From Carposina sasakii (lineage: Eukaryota > Arthropoda > Insecta > Lepidoptera > Carposinidae), in the NCBI GenBank assembly GCA_014607495.2, contig CP053148.1, positions 15,438,001 to 15,502,000 of the forward strand: a DNA stretch of 64,000 nucleotides, given 5' to 3'. Positions 1-11,871 of this stretch are shown here, one piece after another. The stretch's first letter is position 1; every line of letters begins with the position of its first letter. The notes under the pieces are model-generated. The model had not been told where the DNA came from, made no database searches, and saw only the letters and a program-made list of their open reading frames with translations. The translations under genes were made by a program, and so were the position numbers.

Positions 1-263
1 GCAACAGGTATTTATGAACCTAATAAACAAACGGAATTCTGATCTATTGTTTTTGTCTAACTAGATCAGGCATTATATTGTTCTAATGAGTCCAATTGTT
101 TGGACGGACTTTATTTATAGCCAGTTAATAGCCATTATATTATTACTTCACATTCAAACACACCAGCAAAGTTGATAATGACCAGCGGGCGAAAGTATAG
201 CGACAATAGATGGGAACTGCCAGAGAAATCTGAGGCATTTTACTATATTATATATATTTTTTA

Positions 264-931
264 CATGGACAAGACGAAGATCATGTCGAATGTCCATGTG
301 CCACCCACTCTTGTACTGGTTGGGAGCTCAATGCTTGAAGTTGTTGACGAGTATGTTTACCTGGGACAGACGGTCAAACTAGGTAAGTCCAACTTTGAGA
401 AGGAGGTAACTCGGCGAATCCAACTCGGCTGGGCAGCGTTCGGGAAACTACGAAGCTTATTTGTGTCCAGGATACCTCAGTCCTTAAAGACGAAGGTATT
501 CAACCAGTGCGTGCTGCCGGTGATGACCTACGGTGCCGAGACGTGGTCTCTAACTATGTGCCTCATAAAGAAGCTCAGGATCGCACAGCGAGCGATGAAG
601 AGAGCTTGGGATCCCTCTGCGTGATCGAATCAGAAATGAGGAGATCCGCAGACGTACAAAGATCACCGACATAGCTCAACGGTCCAGCAAGCTGAAGTGG
701 CAATGGGCAGGGCACATAGCTCGAACTATGATGGAGTCGGAAAGTTCTAAAGTGGATACCACGTATCGGCAAGCGCAGCGTGGGAAGGCCACCCGCGAGG
801 TGGACGGATGACCTGGCCAAGGTTGCGGGCGTCGGTTGGATGCAGGCTGCTTCCGACCGGTCGGAGTGGAGGTTGTTGGGAGAGGCCTATGTCCAACAGT
901 GGACTTCTCAGGGCTGTAAATGATGATGATG
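264..931 (+). mobile_element. RTE-like LINE, 5'-truncated, with 12-bp target duplication
   Basis: The 3' end of a non-LTR retrotransposon reverse transcriptase. The first frame (264-621) carries the C-terminal RT and thumb part, with phrases such as EYVYLGQTV, VLPVMTYGAETWSLT and RIAQRAMKRA. A frameshift near 610 moves the reading to another frame, which continues with LRDRIRNEEIRRRTK and the terminal GEAYVQQWT-like region. It ends in a GAT microsatellite tail (about 920-931), as RTE elements do. The insertion is bounded by matching copies of ATATATTTTTTA at 252-263 and 932-943. No endonuclease or catalytic RT motif is present, so it is a dead-on-arrival copy. Confidence 0.85.
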
Positions 932-1009
932 ATATATTTTTTATTACAATTTAATATATACTTCTATGCTGCTCTGGGAGTGAAAAAAAAAACCTATAAT
1001 ACTACAGCT

Positions 1010-1228
1010 GCTTCTCTTCCCGGGCATACTGTACAAGTCAGTAGAGGGACAAGAGGGTCTTGGTGTTTTGTAGGCGATGGGCTGACCACCTGTCACTACT
1101 AACTGAACTTGTACATCTCAAGTATACCCTCAAAATTGGTCAGAAGTGGCACCATGTGGTTCTATCGGCCCTTGGTGCTCTGCCTACCCAGTAAGGGATA
1201 AAGGCGTGATTATAAATATGTATGTTTA
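1010..1228 (+). repeat. SINE-like dispersed repeat
   Basis: Contains blocks typical of an abundant lepidopteran short repeat as I recall it: GTAGGCGATGGGCTGACCACCTGTCACTA, the CTTGGTGCTCTGCCTACCC block, and a 3' end reading AAGGGATAAAGGCGTGATTA followed by ATGTATGT. A second copy lies inverted at about 35228-35347. No protein is encoded. Confidence 0.55.
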
Positions 1229-1239
1229 ATACATAATAC

Positions 1240-1452
1240 GTACGGCTATATTTCCGAAATGGGGTAGCCAGAACTACTGGATCATAATGGAGATACTAGA
1301 GTAACATTTAGCATAGCGGGAATAGATGTAAGTGACGAGTGATATGTTGCTAGCTCATCGCCTGAGAAAATCGCCCTGAGTTTTCTTGACTCTTACGACA
1401 TGCACGGAAGGAGATGCAGCTAATATATTCGAAGTCCCGTATCAACACAGGA
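1240..1452 (+). repeat. Dispersed repeat, family P (CCGAAATGGGGTAGCCAGAAC)
   Basis: About 210 bp: a head with CCGAAATGGGGTAGCCAGAA, a middle with TAGCTCATCGCCTGAGA, and an end with GACTCTTACGACATGCACGG and AGGAGATGCAGCTAATATAT. At least six further copies or parts occur in this window. No coding potential; class not determined. Confidence 0.6.
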
Positions 1453-2199
1453 CTGATTTTATATAAGTATAATTAGAGTGTGAGTAAATTACAATTAAAA
1501 ATGAGGGTATCTACAAATATGTCACTATGCACGTCAAAAAGTCTCTCCGTGAGACAATTTACGCGTCTTCTAAAGATTGTATTTTATTTTATCTTTATGG
1601 TCATAAAAAGTATGTACAGGAAAGATTATTATCATTCTAAAACAATTTTCTATTACATACACTCTAAGAGAAAAATATAAAATAATTATCATACCAATCA
1701 ATTTATAGCCCGCTATTCAACAAGTGTCGATCTATGACAGGCCTTATATAATATGAAATTAATATAAAAATGTTATAACAATGGTTATATAATGTGTATT
1801 GGTCTTTGATGTAAGAATATAATAGTAGATAGTAGATTCAAAATTATTGTTTTGAAAAAAAAGAGGTTTCCGCGTATTGGGTCAATGTAGAATGTTAGTC
1901 AAAATATAAAGAAGATGGCCTCACTCACTACACAGAACTTGAGACACGAATTCAAAATGTTATTTTGTCTTTAAAGTATGGTAATCAAGGACAAATCTCC
2001 TGTTTGTATGCATCAGTCTAAAAACATTACTTCAGCCTTGCCATTTCATTATACCTTATTATTTAATATTATCTAAGCGTTATCTATCATACATTGAAAA
2101 AAGTTCAAAATTAGAAAACAAAACTATTAAATAAAAAAAATAACGTTTCCAATAATGTAATTTCAAAAAGAAATGGTAAAATTCGTCATCCGAGTAATT
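1453..2199. other. No gene recognised
   Basis: AT-rich sequence with scattered short ORFs, none with a recognisable domain or codon bias. Confidence 0.5.
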
Positions 2200-2320
2200 G
2201 ACCCGGTGGCTCAGTGGCAAGAGCGCTGTCACGGAATGCAGAGGTCGTGGGTTCGATTCCCACCCGGGTAAGGATTTTTTTCCATTTCTTTATTAATAAT
2301 TTTATATTAAATAACAGTTT
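2200..2320 (+). repeat. tRNA-derived SINE or tRNA pseudogene
   Basis: Positions 2200-2272 look like a tRNA gene: an A box (TGGCTCAGTGG), a paired D stem, a B box (GGTTCGATTCC) in a perfect five-base T stem, and acceptor arms that pair except the terminal G:A. The anticodon stem is poor, with mismatches, and no clear anticodon can be assigned. The AT-rich segment after it (GGATTTTTTTCCATTTCTTT) recurs with the same tRNA 3' half at 4987-5062, so this is a repeat and not a unique tRNA gene. Confidence 0.6.
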
Positions 2321-4740
2321 TAATAGATCTTTTTTCTTTTCGTTTTTAATAAGCTTATACTCTTTAAATATGAATATTATTTACATATTCTCAGATTATT
2401 TGCATTAATTATAAGCAGACCAACATGATTGAGAAATTTTAAACATGAAGCTTAAAAAATATACAGTTTTATTATATGTAAGTAGGTATTTCTACATTAA
2501 GTAGAAAGGTAAATATTATATTTTTAGAAAGTAAATATTATATTTTTAAAATAAAATAGGAAAGCACACACTTATTAAGTTCTCAAAAGAATTTAGATTT
2601 TGTAATTTAACATATCGGTATACTTATTTTAGAATAAAAAGAAATATAGTCATGAGAACGAATTTATTACTCAAGTATTATCTTGTTCTACTGGAACTAG
2701 TGTTACCGCCGGATTCTGAAAGGCTTGTCAATGCTAATTAATTCACGATAAAAATGAGTCAAATTCATATACTGAAATAAAAGTTTACCTTCAATGGGTT
2801 TTGAGGCCGCTCGATGTTATCCCGCGGGATGAGTTGACCTAATGAATGTTTTGAATCGGGCAACTGATCCCACTGATACATTTGATGATTTTTACAGTCA
2901 CGATCAAAAATTTTTGACAGTATATTCACGAAAACAATACCTAACGTATTTCAACAACGTACGATTTTAATTACCTTCACATAGTTATCTTGGGATTCCT
3001 TAGAGTTTAAAAAATATCCTATTATGAGTGTCAATCAATAGTAATAGAAGAAATTTAATTATCTATTTATAAAACATGCCTCATAGTAAAGCATCACTTT
3101 TAAAATGCATATAAAAATAAATTGAAACACCGTGAAACAAAATAAAAACAACTCAATGCGATATGTTGATGGATGGATAAACAAAATTGCCGGGTAAATG
3201 CTATGAGTACATTCTCAGGGCATGCTCGGAACAACATCCATTTTATTCATGTAAATTCACCCATAAATAAGCCATGTATAGACGGTAAAATTTAAAAATA
3301 AAAACTGAGCTCAAAATGGATGGACGTTGATAAAGGTATAAAAATAGGGGCTTTAATTAAATTTTTCTATAGCCCTTGTTTGTGCCGTCAGGAATGCATT
3401 ATGCATCTTCCCGGGGAATATTTATGACTTAAAAAGAAGAGATTATTTTTAAAATAACCATTTACTATACCATTACACTGCACGCACCTTTATGAAGCGA
3501 TTGATGCATAAATGCGGTGGAATGAAAAAAAACATAGCTGGCAGGCAATGTCGCGAATTGTATACGCCTTACTCTTTTAATTTTTTCACATTATAAATAA
3601 CTAGCCCAGTAGATATTTTTTATTAATTCTTGTTTACGACGAAAACAATGCCTATTATTCAAAGCTATATACCACTAAATTCCTCCATTACTAATTTACA
3701 TGTTTTTTTTTTGTAATTCTGAGTACCTAAATTACTTTTATTTATACATATATTTACACTTATGGATACATGAAATTAGTAAAAAAAAATGCTTTCTCAG
3801 TTTTCAAACTTCATCATCACAAATCACCCTGAGACGTTCTCATCAGACTCCAAAACAATTGTCACTATTGTTCAGAAAGCAAATTTCGTCCATTTTTAAT
3901 GTTAGGAAAGTACGGAGAAAAAATTAGTCGCATCTATTATTTATCTAGTTTTTGATTTCGGAATAGTGCAATGTATTGTCTTGCATGCTGGGTGCTCGGG
4001 TCTGGTTTCTCGTGGCGATTGTAGTTAGTGCAAGTGCCTGTTTTCGCAGTTATGAGTTATCAGATCCGAGGGTCAGTGGAGGGTGTAGGGCCCGGTGGTG
4101 GGCGCACCCATAGTGAAAAACACTTATAAATGGGTATGTATGTACGTAATCAAAGTAGGTAAGTAGCTATTTTTTAGCCATTGATATGATACGAGTACCA
4201 CAGTTACTTGGGTTTAGAACTTGCGCATCATTTAGTGAATGACAAATAATAATTTATCACAGGACATTATATAAAATGCATGTAATTACGTGATTCATGT
4301 ATCTAATTATAAAGTTATATGTGAACATAAGTAATTTTCGTCCTTCCCTGGACAAACCGTTATCGACTAATAATCTTAACATACAAGTTCATACAGCCCA
4401 CCTTAGACTCTTGTATTTACAATAGCTATTGTATGGATGATACCATCAAACCATTCTGCAAACCCTCTCAAAAGTTCGTCAATTCATATAATATTCGAAT
4501 AGTTAAAGATATATAAATTCAGCTAACCTACACCCAATACATAATAATAATTAATTATCATATTTATTATACAGTCAAATCAAATGCCAGGGCGACATCG
4601 ATATATCATGCAACATACGAGAAATATCATAACATATTGAGTGCTAACGTTTGTAGGGTACGTACGATAGAATAGTCCTTGTGGTCAATTTTGGAACTAA
4701 TTTTATTCTATGTTGTTACGCAAATTATGCAGTGATATAG
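2321..4740. other. No gene recognised
   Basis: AT-rich. Near 4050-4135 a GC-richer piece (GGGTCAGTGGAGGGTGTAGGG; then AAATGGGTATGTATGT) has the look of a SINE 3' end but could not be matched inside the window. The remainder shows nothing. Confidence 0.45.
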
Positions 4741-4800
4741 AGAAAAACTAGCGCCAGAGTCAAAGGAACTGTTTCATGAAACGCGCTCTACACTTTAATC
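4741..4800 (+). repeat. Dispersed repeat, family H, weak fragment
   Basis: AACTAGCGCCAGAGTCAAAGGAACTGTTTCATGAAACGCG resembles the last 45 bp of family H, with several mismatches. Confidence 0.35.
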
Positions 4801-4986
4801 AATTGGCTTGTAGAAACACGGTGCTTGCGACCATTAATGCGAATGACTATAATCAGTGAGAACATGGCCTGTATGGCTAGTAGCCGGTACCTATATAAAT
4901 AATAGCATGTGTTATATTGCACATGCAGTAATTGATTGTTTAAGCTTGAATACTGCGGGAGCTGACGTACAATTTCTTAAATCTGG

Positions 4987-5062
4987 CACGGAATGCAGAG
5001 GTCGCGGGTTCGATTCCCACCCGGGTGAGGAATTTTTTCCATTTATTTATTAATAATTTTAC
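4987..5062 (+). repeat. 5'-truncated copy of the tRNA-derived repeat
   Basis: Matches the copy at 2230-2310 from CACGGAATGCAGAGGTCG through the B box and CCCACCCGGGTGAGG and into the AT-rich tail. It lacks the A box half and so cannot be a functional tRNA. Confidence 0.65.
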
Positions 5063-5182
5063 AATTTCTTAAAGCCAATTTCAATAACCCATCTTGAGTT
5101 CTGTTGCATATTTAAGGTTCAATCTTCAATTGTTTTCAGAAATTTCGAGTTTGGAATTAAAAAATCCCAAGATTCTGTTTGA

Positions 5183-5560
5183 TATACGACGATCTGTTTT
5201 TTGTGGCCACCATTAACGAAGGGTACGTACTCGATACATCAAATAAAGTAAGTTTATGCCAAAAAAAACGCTGGAATTTTTTATTTTTTTTATTTTCAAT
5301 TACTTGATCGGGCGAAATTTATAGTGTCTAGTGTTTATGTTAGTTTTTTTATAGACAGATATTTATTATTTCTCGTGAAAAAATCTTTCTTCGCGCGTCT
5401 ATGTGCATTTATGCAGAAAAATGCAGTCTATTTACTCAACTTTGGGCCCTAATATTTTGGAAACCAGACACGGTATGCTTCCATGGAGAAAAATGATCGT
5501 GATGATGAGGAGATTCCGTAGTTTTCGGGAACGTTGACGACGAAAAATCATCCTGTATAC
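5183..5560 (-). mobile_element. MITE family A copy
   Basis: Right terminus (CATCCTGTATA) and internal blocks (GACAGATATTTATTA, GCGCGTCTATGTGCATTTATG, CCATGGAGAAAAATGATCGTG, TTCCGTAGTTTTCGGGAACG) match, in inverse, the copy interrupted at 35424-38814. The left terminus is worn. No ORF. Confidence 0.65.
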
Positions 5561-7884
5561 CTAATATTGATATTGGCCGTAAGTCATAATCATAATGTAT
5601 TTTCTTTGTGGTTTTACTTTTTGTAAAATGATTTCGTCAAGTCTATCAGCCAATGTCAATACGAGAGATCAAAAAGAATCTCGGATTTTTTAAATCCTTA
5701 TTTGAAATTTAGCATGAAAACAATTGAAGATTAAATCTGAGATCAGGCCGTATATTAATCTATAAATAAACTAAGTATATAAAACAATTTGAATGACATT
5801 CAATTAGCTGCAATGACTGCATAAACAGGTAGTTACAGGTACGGTGAAGCAAATGATGAACTATAGCAGAAACTAACTATTCCATCCCAACTATAGCCGG
5901 AATAAGGACAGATGGACTGGAAACTTTTTGTTATATTCTCTCGAAATGAATCCATTAAATTTGAAACCACATTCAGTTGCAGATAATTGATTTATAAATC
6001 ATGTTGACAACTACCTAGGTAAGGGAATATTCATTAACGTAATATGCTAGATTATTTAACGTTTTACTTTGATCAAGGACATAGTTTACGACATGAGCTC
6101 AGAGTAAACCTTTTTTTACTTATATTGAAACATAATTGGAAATGTCAGTACATACATAAAATTACCTTATGTTCTATGAATTCCTAACACCTTAAGTACA
6201 TTATTTTCTAGCTAATTACATCTTAAAATATCCATATGATTGATAAAAAATAGAAAGTTACTAAGTATATTAAATAATTTAAGTAGTACCTATCTTATTT
6301 CTAGGATGCTGCTACTGAGTCAATATCATTATTTACACATCTCAAAGGTCTCAGAGTAATGATGCCATAAAGCCTACAAGGCAATCGCGCTATTGTTGAA
6401 CGTATTTTCCAAACCTAAACCACAACCAAATACGTTATTCACATTTCGTATCATGATAAAATTGTACATCGTTAAAAACAAAAGAAGGATGTTGAGAAAG
6501 TCAGAAGCGAAATTAACAGAAACTAAGCCATAACCAAAGAGATTCCTTTGAAAGGTTATAACGTTGTCATTTAGCGCGATTACCCTCCAGGGAAATCACC
6601 GATGCTAAACCATACACATGTATGATGCATGCTCCTCGTCTATAGTATAATGTTGTTCAGTGCGTGAACTGGATATGTCCATGTAGTCCATATCACGCGG
6701 GTCGTTATCGGTCGCCTGTTGGCACAAGGTGAACATAACATACCTGTCAACTAATATACCTACTAGACAACAACGCTTTTTTTTTCTCTGAATGATAATA
6801 ATTATCACGACTTCATGATTTTTAAACGCATTAAATAGCATAAAGGCCTCCATAGATTTGGGATAACGCCTATTTTCATCAAGGTTTCCTAAGATTTAGA
6901 AGATTTCTACGCATTTTAAGTCACAGTTTTGGTCACTTTCGTTTTCACCAAAGTTTAAAGGCTTTCTAAAATCCTAAAGATCTGTAGTTACTCTCGTCTA
7001 TGCTAAGGAACTGTAGAGAGTTAGAATTTTACGCTCTTAAAGCATTAATAATAGTGAGTGTCAAGTATTTTATGGTCTACGGAATTCGGAGCAAAGAAAA
7101 TAAATTCTCTTACCCGTCAAAATTCGACAACAGCTTTGAAAACCTTTTAAATACATAATGGTTATTGGTCCATTGCGTTGTTTCTCTAGGGTTACCAAGA
7201 ATCCGTCGAATTAGTGAGCATAGCGGATCGTGAGTCGTGATGATGAGCACCGCTCATGGCCACCCTCGTTCGTGACCGCATCTGGTCTCTTTCGACAATA
7301 TCTATTATTTAAACTACACTGAGCAGACTGACGGTAATACGACGTTTCACCATTATTTCTCATTAATGGAATTAGACTAGGAAACTAGTATTTGCGAATC
7401 GTCATTGTTTGATTGCATATTGCAAGAGGCTGCTCCCAATTAGTTTCTGCTTATCATTATATACAGCACGACTGGATAAGGTTTTATTCTGAAAATAATT
7501 CTAGTAATAGATTTTACTTTAGAAATAGTTGTAATAGAATTATATTCTGTGTAAAAATAACAGTGATGCAGAATGTTTTTTCTCTATCTGTACATATTCT
7601 TCAATACATGACTTGAAAGGACATAATAATAAAAACTAAATATAAGTACTTACTTAAAATTCATACAAAAACTTGAGTAGTCCAAACTAATAAATGCATC
7701 ATTATTAACGACTTAATTTTACAAAACAACTCGCAAAACTATATCTACAATTTATACTTTCCTACCACCACGCTCTTTCAGCATGTATAAAAAATTACCA
7801 TACTGCATTATTATACAGCTTTGTTACACTAGTAATAATAAACAGTAAATAATACGAGATTTAGGCAGTGTACGTACGTAAATC
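5561..7884. other. No gene recognised
   Basis: AT-rich, unique-looking. An 82-codon minus-strand ORF at 6605-6853 was considered as a terminal exon and not accepted. Confidence 0.45.
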
Positions 7885-8265
7885 TACAAGGTGTAACAAA
7901 AGGGGTGTATTAAGCCGAATGCTAAACAGTCCACTGTCACCTGTTAATTTTTCCAGGTGGTATAGAGAATTCCTAAACCACCCAGAAACGTTTGTACAAT
8001 CTTGTAAAATTATCATGTGATTTCTAGTCTCAAATTTTGGGGATATGTTATTTGTAAAGGAGTATTTTCATAGAATTCCATTTAACATGTCTTCAGCCTA
8101 TTGCAGTTCACTGCTGGACGTAGGCCTCCCCCAGGGTACGCTACAAGGCCACAGCCATAGTGGGGATTTTTCCCATAGTCACCACGCTGGGCAGGCGGGT
8201 TACCAGTAGTAACCGCAGTCTGATTTTTGCACAATGTTATTACCGTTTAACTTACCCCTTTTGTA
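7885..8265. mobile_element. TIR MITE (GGTGTAACAAAAGGGGTG), split by a short retroelement
   Basis: Left end AGGTGTAACAAAAGGGGTGT and right end TTAACTTACCCCTTTTGTAA are inverted. The internal block TCATGTGATTTCTAGTCTCAAATTTTGGGG matches the MITE at 34636-34904. The RTE-tailed element 8090-8235 sits inside it. Confidence 0.6.
8090..8235 (-). mobile_element. RTE-tailed short element, truncated copy inside a MITE
   Basis: Holds the tail-proximal half of the family (TTCAGCCTATTGCAGTTCAC through the ACCACGCTGGGCAGGCGGG block) but lacks the distal half ending in CACGCGG. It sits within the TIR element at about 7885-8265 and splits it. Confidence 0.65.
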
Positions 8266-8562
8266 ATCATTATTCGGATTTACAGATCATTTTTAATATC
8301 AGTACGAAATTCTGTCGGTGAGTAATATCTGGCGTGTGAAGTAACATTTGAATAATTTAACATAACAAGGTTCACATTGATAATATCTATATTCAATCTT
8401 TATTGCGAACATTAAATGTATTAATATAACATGAATTAAAGTTAACATAAAAGGTTAAATTGTTGTTGTTTATTAGCTGTTAATTAATGTTAACCTACGG
8501 GGATACATCTCTATCCATGTTTTCTGATACCAATCTTCAATTATTATTTTAGTATTACCATT

Positions 8563-8837
8563 CTTCTACTTCAGCCTATTGCAGTCCACTGCTGGACGTA
8601 CGAGTAGGCCTCCCCCAGGGCACGCCACAAGGCTACTGTCACAGGGGGTTTTGCACATAGTCACCACGCTGGGCAAGCAGGATGGTGACCGCAGTATGAT
8701 TTTCGGACTATGTTGTCAGTACGGTAGGCGCTACTGCCCACCTACCGGAAACCCTTAATCGCCTCGTACGATACCCACGGGCAGTCAGGGGTGGTACAAA
8801 CTCTACTCTACCGGCACCACGCGGCTACTACCGCAGC
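8563..8837 (-). mobile_element. RTE-tailed short non-autonomous element (SINE-like), full copy
   Basis: About 275 bp, inserted on the minus strand; the plus strand begins with a TTC-rich tail and ends near CACCACGCGG. Matching 9-bp flanks ATTACCATT lie at 8554-8562 and 8838-8846, indicating target duplication. Its 3' end (minus strand: AGGCCTACGTCCAGCAGTGG) resembles the end of the RTE LINE at 264-931, so it probably uses RTE enzymes to move. No coding potential and no clear tRNA head were seen. Confidence 0.75.
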
Positions 8838-8989
8838 ATTACCATTGCATACCAAATATTATTATTTTTTGCTTATTTTGCTGAACTCTCATCTTTTTAC
8901 TAGATGCGATCATTCTATTCTGACCCGTGATGGAAACACATCCATGAGTATATGGGTACTCGTATACTTATAGTTCACCCTCCCCCTGA

Positions 8990-9058
8990 CAAGCAATCAG
9001 CGATTTTTGTACAATTTTCGCCATCGTTTTGCTTTTGCTAGTTAGGTAATAAGGGGGC
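8990..9058. mobile_element. MITE family E, half copy
   Basis: ACAAGCAATCAGCGATTTTTGTACAATTTTCGCCATCG...TTTTGCTAGTTAGGTAATAAGGGGG: the right arm of the family seen complete at 16552-16742. Confidence 0.6.
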
Positions 9059-10629
9059 CGGGCGTCGCTCTTAGTAATCCAAAAGTTCCAATAACTTAGC
9101 ACATTTAAAATTTATTCCACCATAATCATAAAATGTGCACTATTTGTTTAGTATTATGAAACTGCAACAACTTGTGCATATCCTTATGCAATGCTAAATA
9201 ACAGTGTGAAACGTTATGAAAATGGTAGACTAGTGACGCAATTTTATTTTCATAGTACGTTCTCCTCAACCATGGTAACAGTCGAGGAACTTCCCCATGT
9301 GGTGAAGTAATAATATAGCTAAATGCTCTACAAATGTCTATAAAAAATTGTAAAATGACACATATTCGCTGTGGCATGTCTTTACATTAGATAGTAAGTA
9401 TAAGTGATTTCAATTTGGGGAAATTGTTTTTATCTAACTGTATGACGAAGTAGTTTTCTCTATTTTGGTGCATGAGTTTGTATATTTTATATCATTTGGT
9501 AAGTATATCAAGGAAGGATGCGGCTTGAAGGAGCCATGTTGTTATCTAAGTTTTCCCGGAAGTAAAAAAGTACATTATTGAGTGGAACATCTCTAGCTGT
9601 GTCTATTTCATCAAAATGTATGAAATAATGATGACATACCATTGAAATTGCCTTACGATAATTGAAATTTGATTATGCAAATTGATTGGCAACTTCTTTA
9701 TATATTTAAAATAGAAAGGCGTAGGAATAATTGAGCGGCGAAAATATTGCTTTTACGAAATAACTTAAATTACTTAGTTGAAATTTTGTTTCTATTTTTT
9801 TAGGAAATATATGAAAAATTATTGCGTCAGTCATGTGGTCGGTTATCCAACCGCGATTTTGAGGCTCTGCTCAAATACAGAACTTTCTTCAAACTTTTTT
9901 ACGGAAATAGTTGATTGTTTTATAAATAGACATCTGTGCGACTACGTTATTGGAATAGGCTATAGTAGTAAGGCCGCAGCCACACCCGTTTCCGGCGGCC
10001 GGACAGACTGACGGATTACTAAACACTTTTCTTGCACGGTTACCAATCGTGTTAACTGGTTACTTTAATCGTTACTTATCGAAATTAGATCATTCTTGAT
10101 GTGTAGCTACTAAAGCAAGTATATACAGAATATAATTATATTAGATGGGATATGTGTTATTATTTATTCAAGTATAATACAAAAGCAGACTGTTTAAACT
10201 ATAATTGTAGGTATATCCTAATGGATATGGACAGTAATCAGACCTATCTCAACTAGAAATAAACTAAAACAACACATGGTGTATAAGAGATCTCATAGCA
10301 ACATGTAGTAGTTGTGACAGCGCGAACGTTGTTCATGCTTACGTGTTGCACGACCTTGGTCAATGGAAACCACCAGATGAAAATGAACATTTTTATGCAA
10401 GAACAGCCCATGGGTCACACATATAGCACCGATATACTATATCTGATATATCAATACGCAATGGGTCACCGTTTTGTATGTTTACATTATCTTCCGAGTT
10501 AATGGGAACTACGTAGTAATACGAGTAGGAAGTAGTCGATGAAGTAGTAAAAATAATTAATATGGTAAAAATAAAAAATATGGCATGTATGTACTACTAA
10601 CATGGGTGCATTTAGTAGTTTATGACACA
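9059..10629. other. No gene recognised
   Basis: AT-rich with a short GC-rich stretch near 9970-10010 (TTTCCGGCGGCCGGAC). No domain, repeat boundary or RNA gene identified. Confidence 0.45.
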
Positions 10630-10956
10630 TCCTACTAATATTTAAACGCGAAAGTTTGTCAGTATGGATAGATGTTTGTTTTAATAAAATTTGGTATGAA
10701 GTTAGCTAACAACCTGAATTAATACATACACCCTGGATTAAAAAAACTTTGACATAATACAAGGAGAGCTGAGTTTATAGCGGTCCCCACACTAGGTCAG
10801 GCCTGTGTCGTGGGGGCCAGAAAAGAATTACAGTGGAGAGTTACAGTGGAGAGTTACATAGGCTACTTTTTGTCCCGGGAAAATATTTTTTGCCGGATAA
10901 TTTCGACATTTTGTTTTTTCTGAAGTCCACGCGGACGGACTCGCGGGCAATAGCTA
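10630..10956 (+). mobile_element. Non-autonomous Helitron-like element, interrupted
   Basis: Starts TCCTACTAATATTTAAACGC, runs through GGCTACTTTTTGTCCCGGG and ends in the CACGCGGACGGACTCGCGGGC hairpin region before an imperfect CTAT terminus. Matches the full copy at 38182-38445. The central part (about 10781-10850) is replaced by a piece with CTGTGTCGTGGG that resembles a SINE tail and by a short tandem duplication of GAGAGTTACAGTG. Confidence 0.65.
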
Positions 10957-11734
10957 TAATGCGAACGTAAGTATATAATTGTAAAATAAAATAAGCATTT
11001 CATATCAAACAAACTATGTACTCGTGGCTTAACCTGAGCTAAATTAACTAAACTTAAAGAAAATTACATGTATGTATTTACAAAGTGGCCATCTACGTGA
11101 TTGTGTCCAAAATGCTGGCAGCATTGCCTTTTTCTATGGCTATGCTAATTACGCAAAAAAAAAGACCAACAGTTCATCTTTATTAAACACTCCATAAATT
11201 TATACATGATGATGCACGATATTTCCGCGGGAATATTTTAGAACAATGCACTAGCTTTAAAATAGTTGAAGTCTCTATATTGATATGGTAGATAGTACTT
11301 TATATTGATAAATAAAATATGTATGCTCACAGGTTTCTCAAAATAAGGCTAATGAAATATCTTGATGCGGTTTCACGTGACGTAATGTTTATCTAAGTCA
11401 CCGCTACTTATTCAACTGCACAAACAAACCTAAGGTCTCTACGATACGGCACACAGCCTACTCGACTACAGCACCATAAGTTCAAGTCATTTTCTAATTT
11501 GTAGCATCTCTACGCAATATATTTTAGGTGAAAAGTTAAAACAAGTCCCCACTTAACCAAAAATGTTTATTTTTAATAAACATCTATTATTATATCTCTT
11601 ACAAAGTAGAATTAAAAAATAACCAGATAATGTACATAATAAAAAAACTGAAAAGGAAAAAACAAGCAAATTAGATGTCCGGTGGTCTAAAATTCTATAG
11701 GTATAATATTATTATGGAATGAATACTATTGAAG

Positions 11735-11871
11735 AACATAAAATATTTTCTAATGATCGTAACATAACAACTGAACAGCCAGGATCCATTGAAATATTAG
11801 CTTGGCTGTCGGATAATGGATCCCGACTGTTCAGTTGTTATGTTACGACATTAGAAAATATTTTATGTCGG
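11735..11871. repeat. Foldback element
   Basis: Two arms of about 55 bp: ACATAAAATATTTTCTAATG...CGTAACATAACAACTGAACAG..GGATCC and the inverse on the right, separated by roughly 25 bp. Only a few mismatches. No coding sequence. Typical small MITE or recent palindromic duplication. Confidence 0.75.

Noticed and set aside
2200..2272. Functional tRNA gene
   Set aside because: The anticodon stem does not pair, the first acceptor pair is G:A, and the 3' half with its flank recurs at 4987, which marks a repeat.
6605..6853. Minus-strand ORF ending DYMDISSSRTEQHYTIDEE..., as a terminal coding exon after a CCAACAG acceptor
   Set aside because: Composition looks protein-like, but the acceptor tract is weak, the phase does not fit the 41-kb exon and no domain is recognised.
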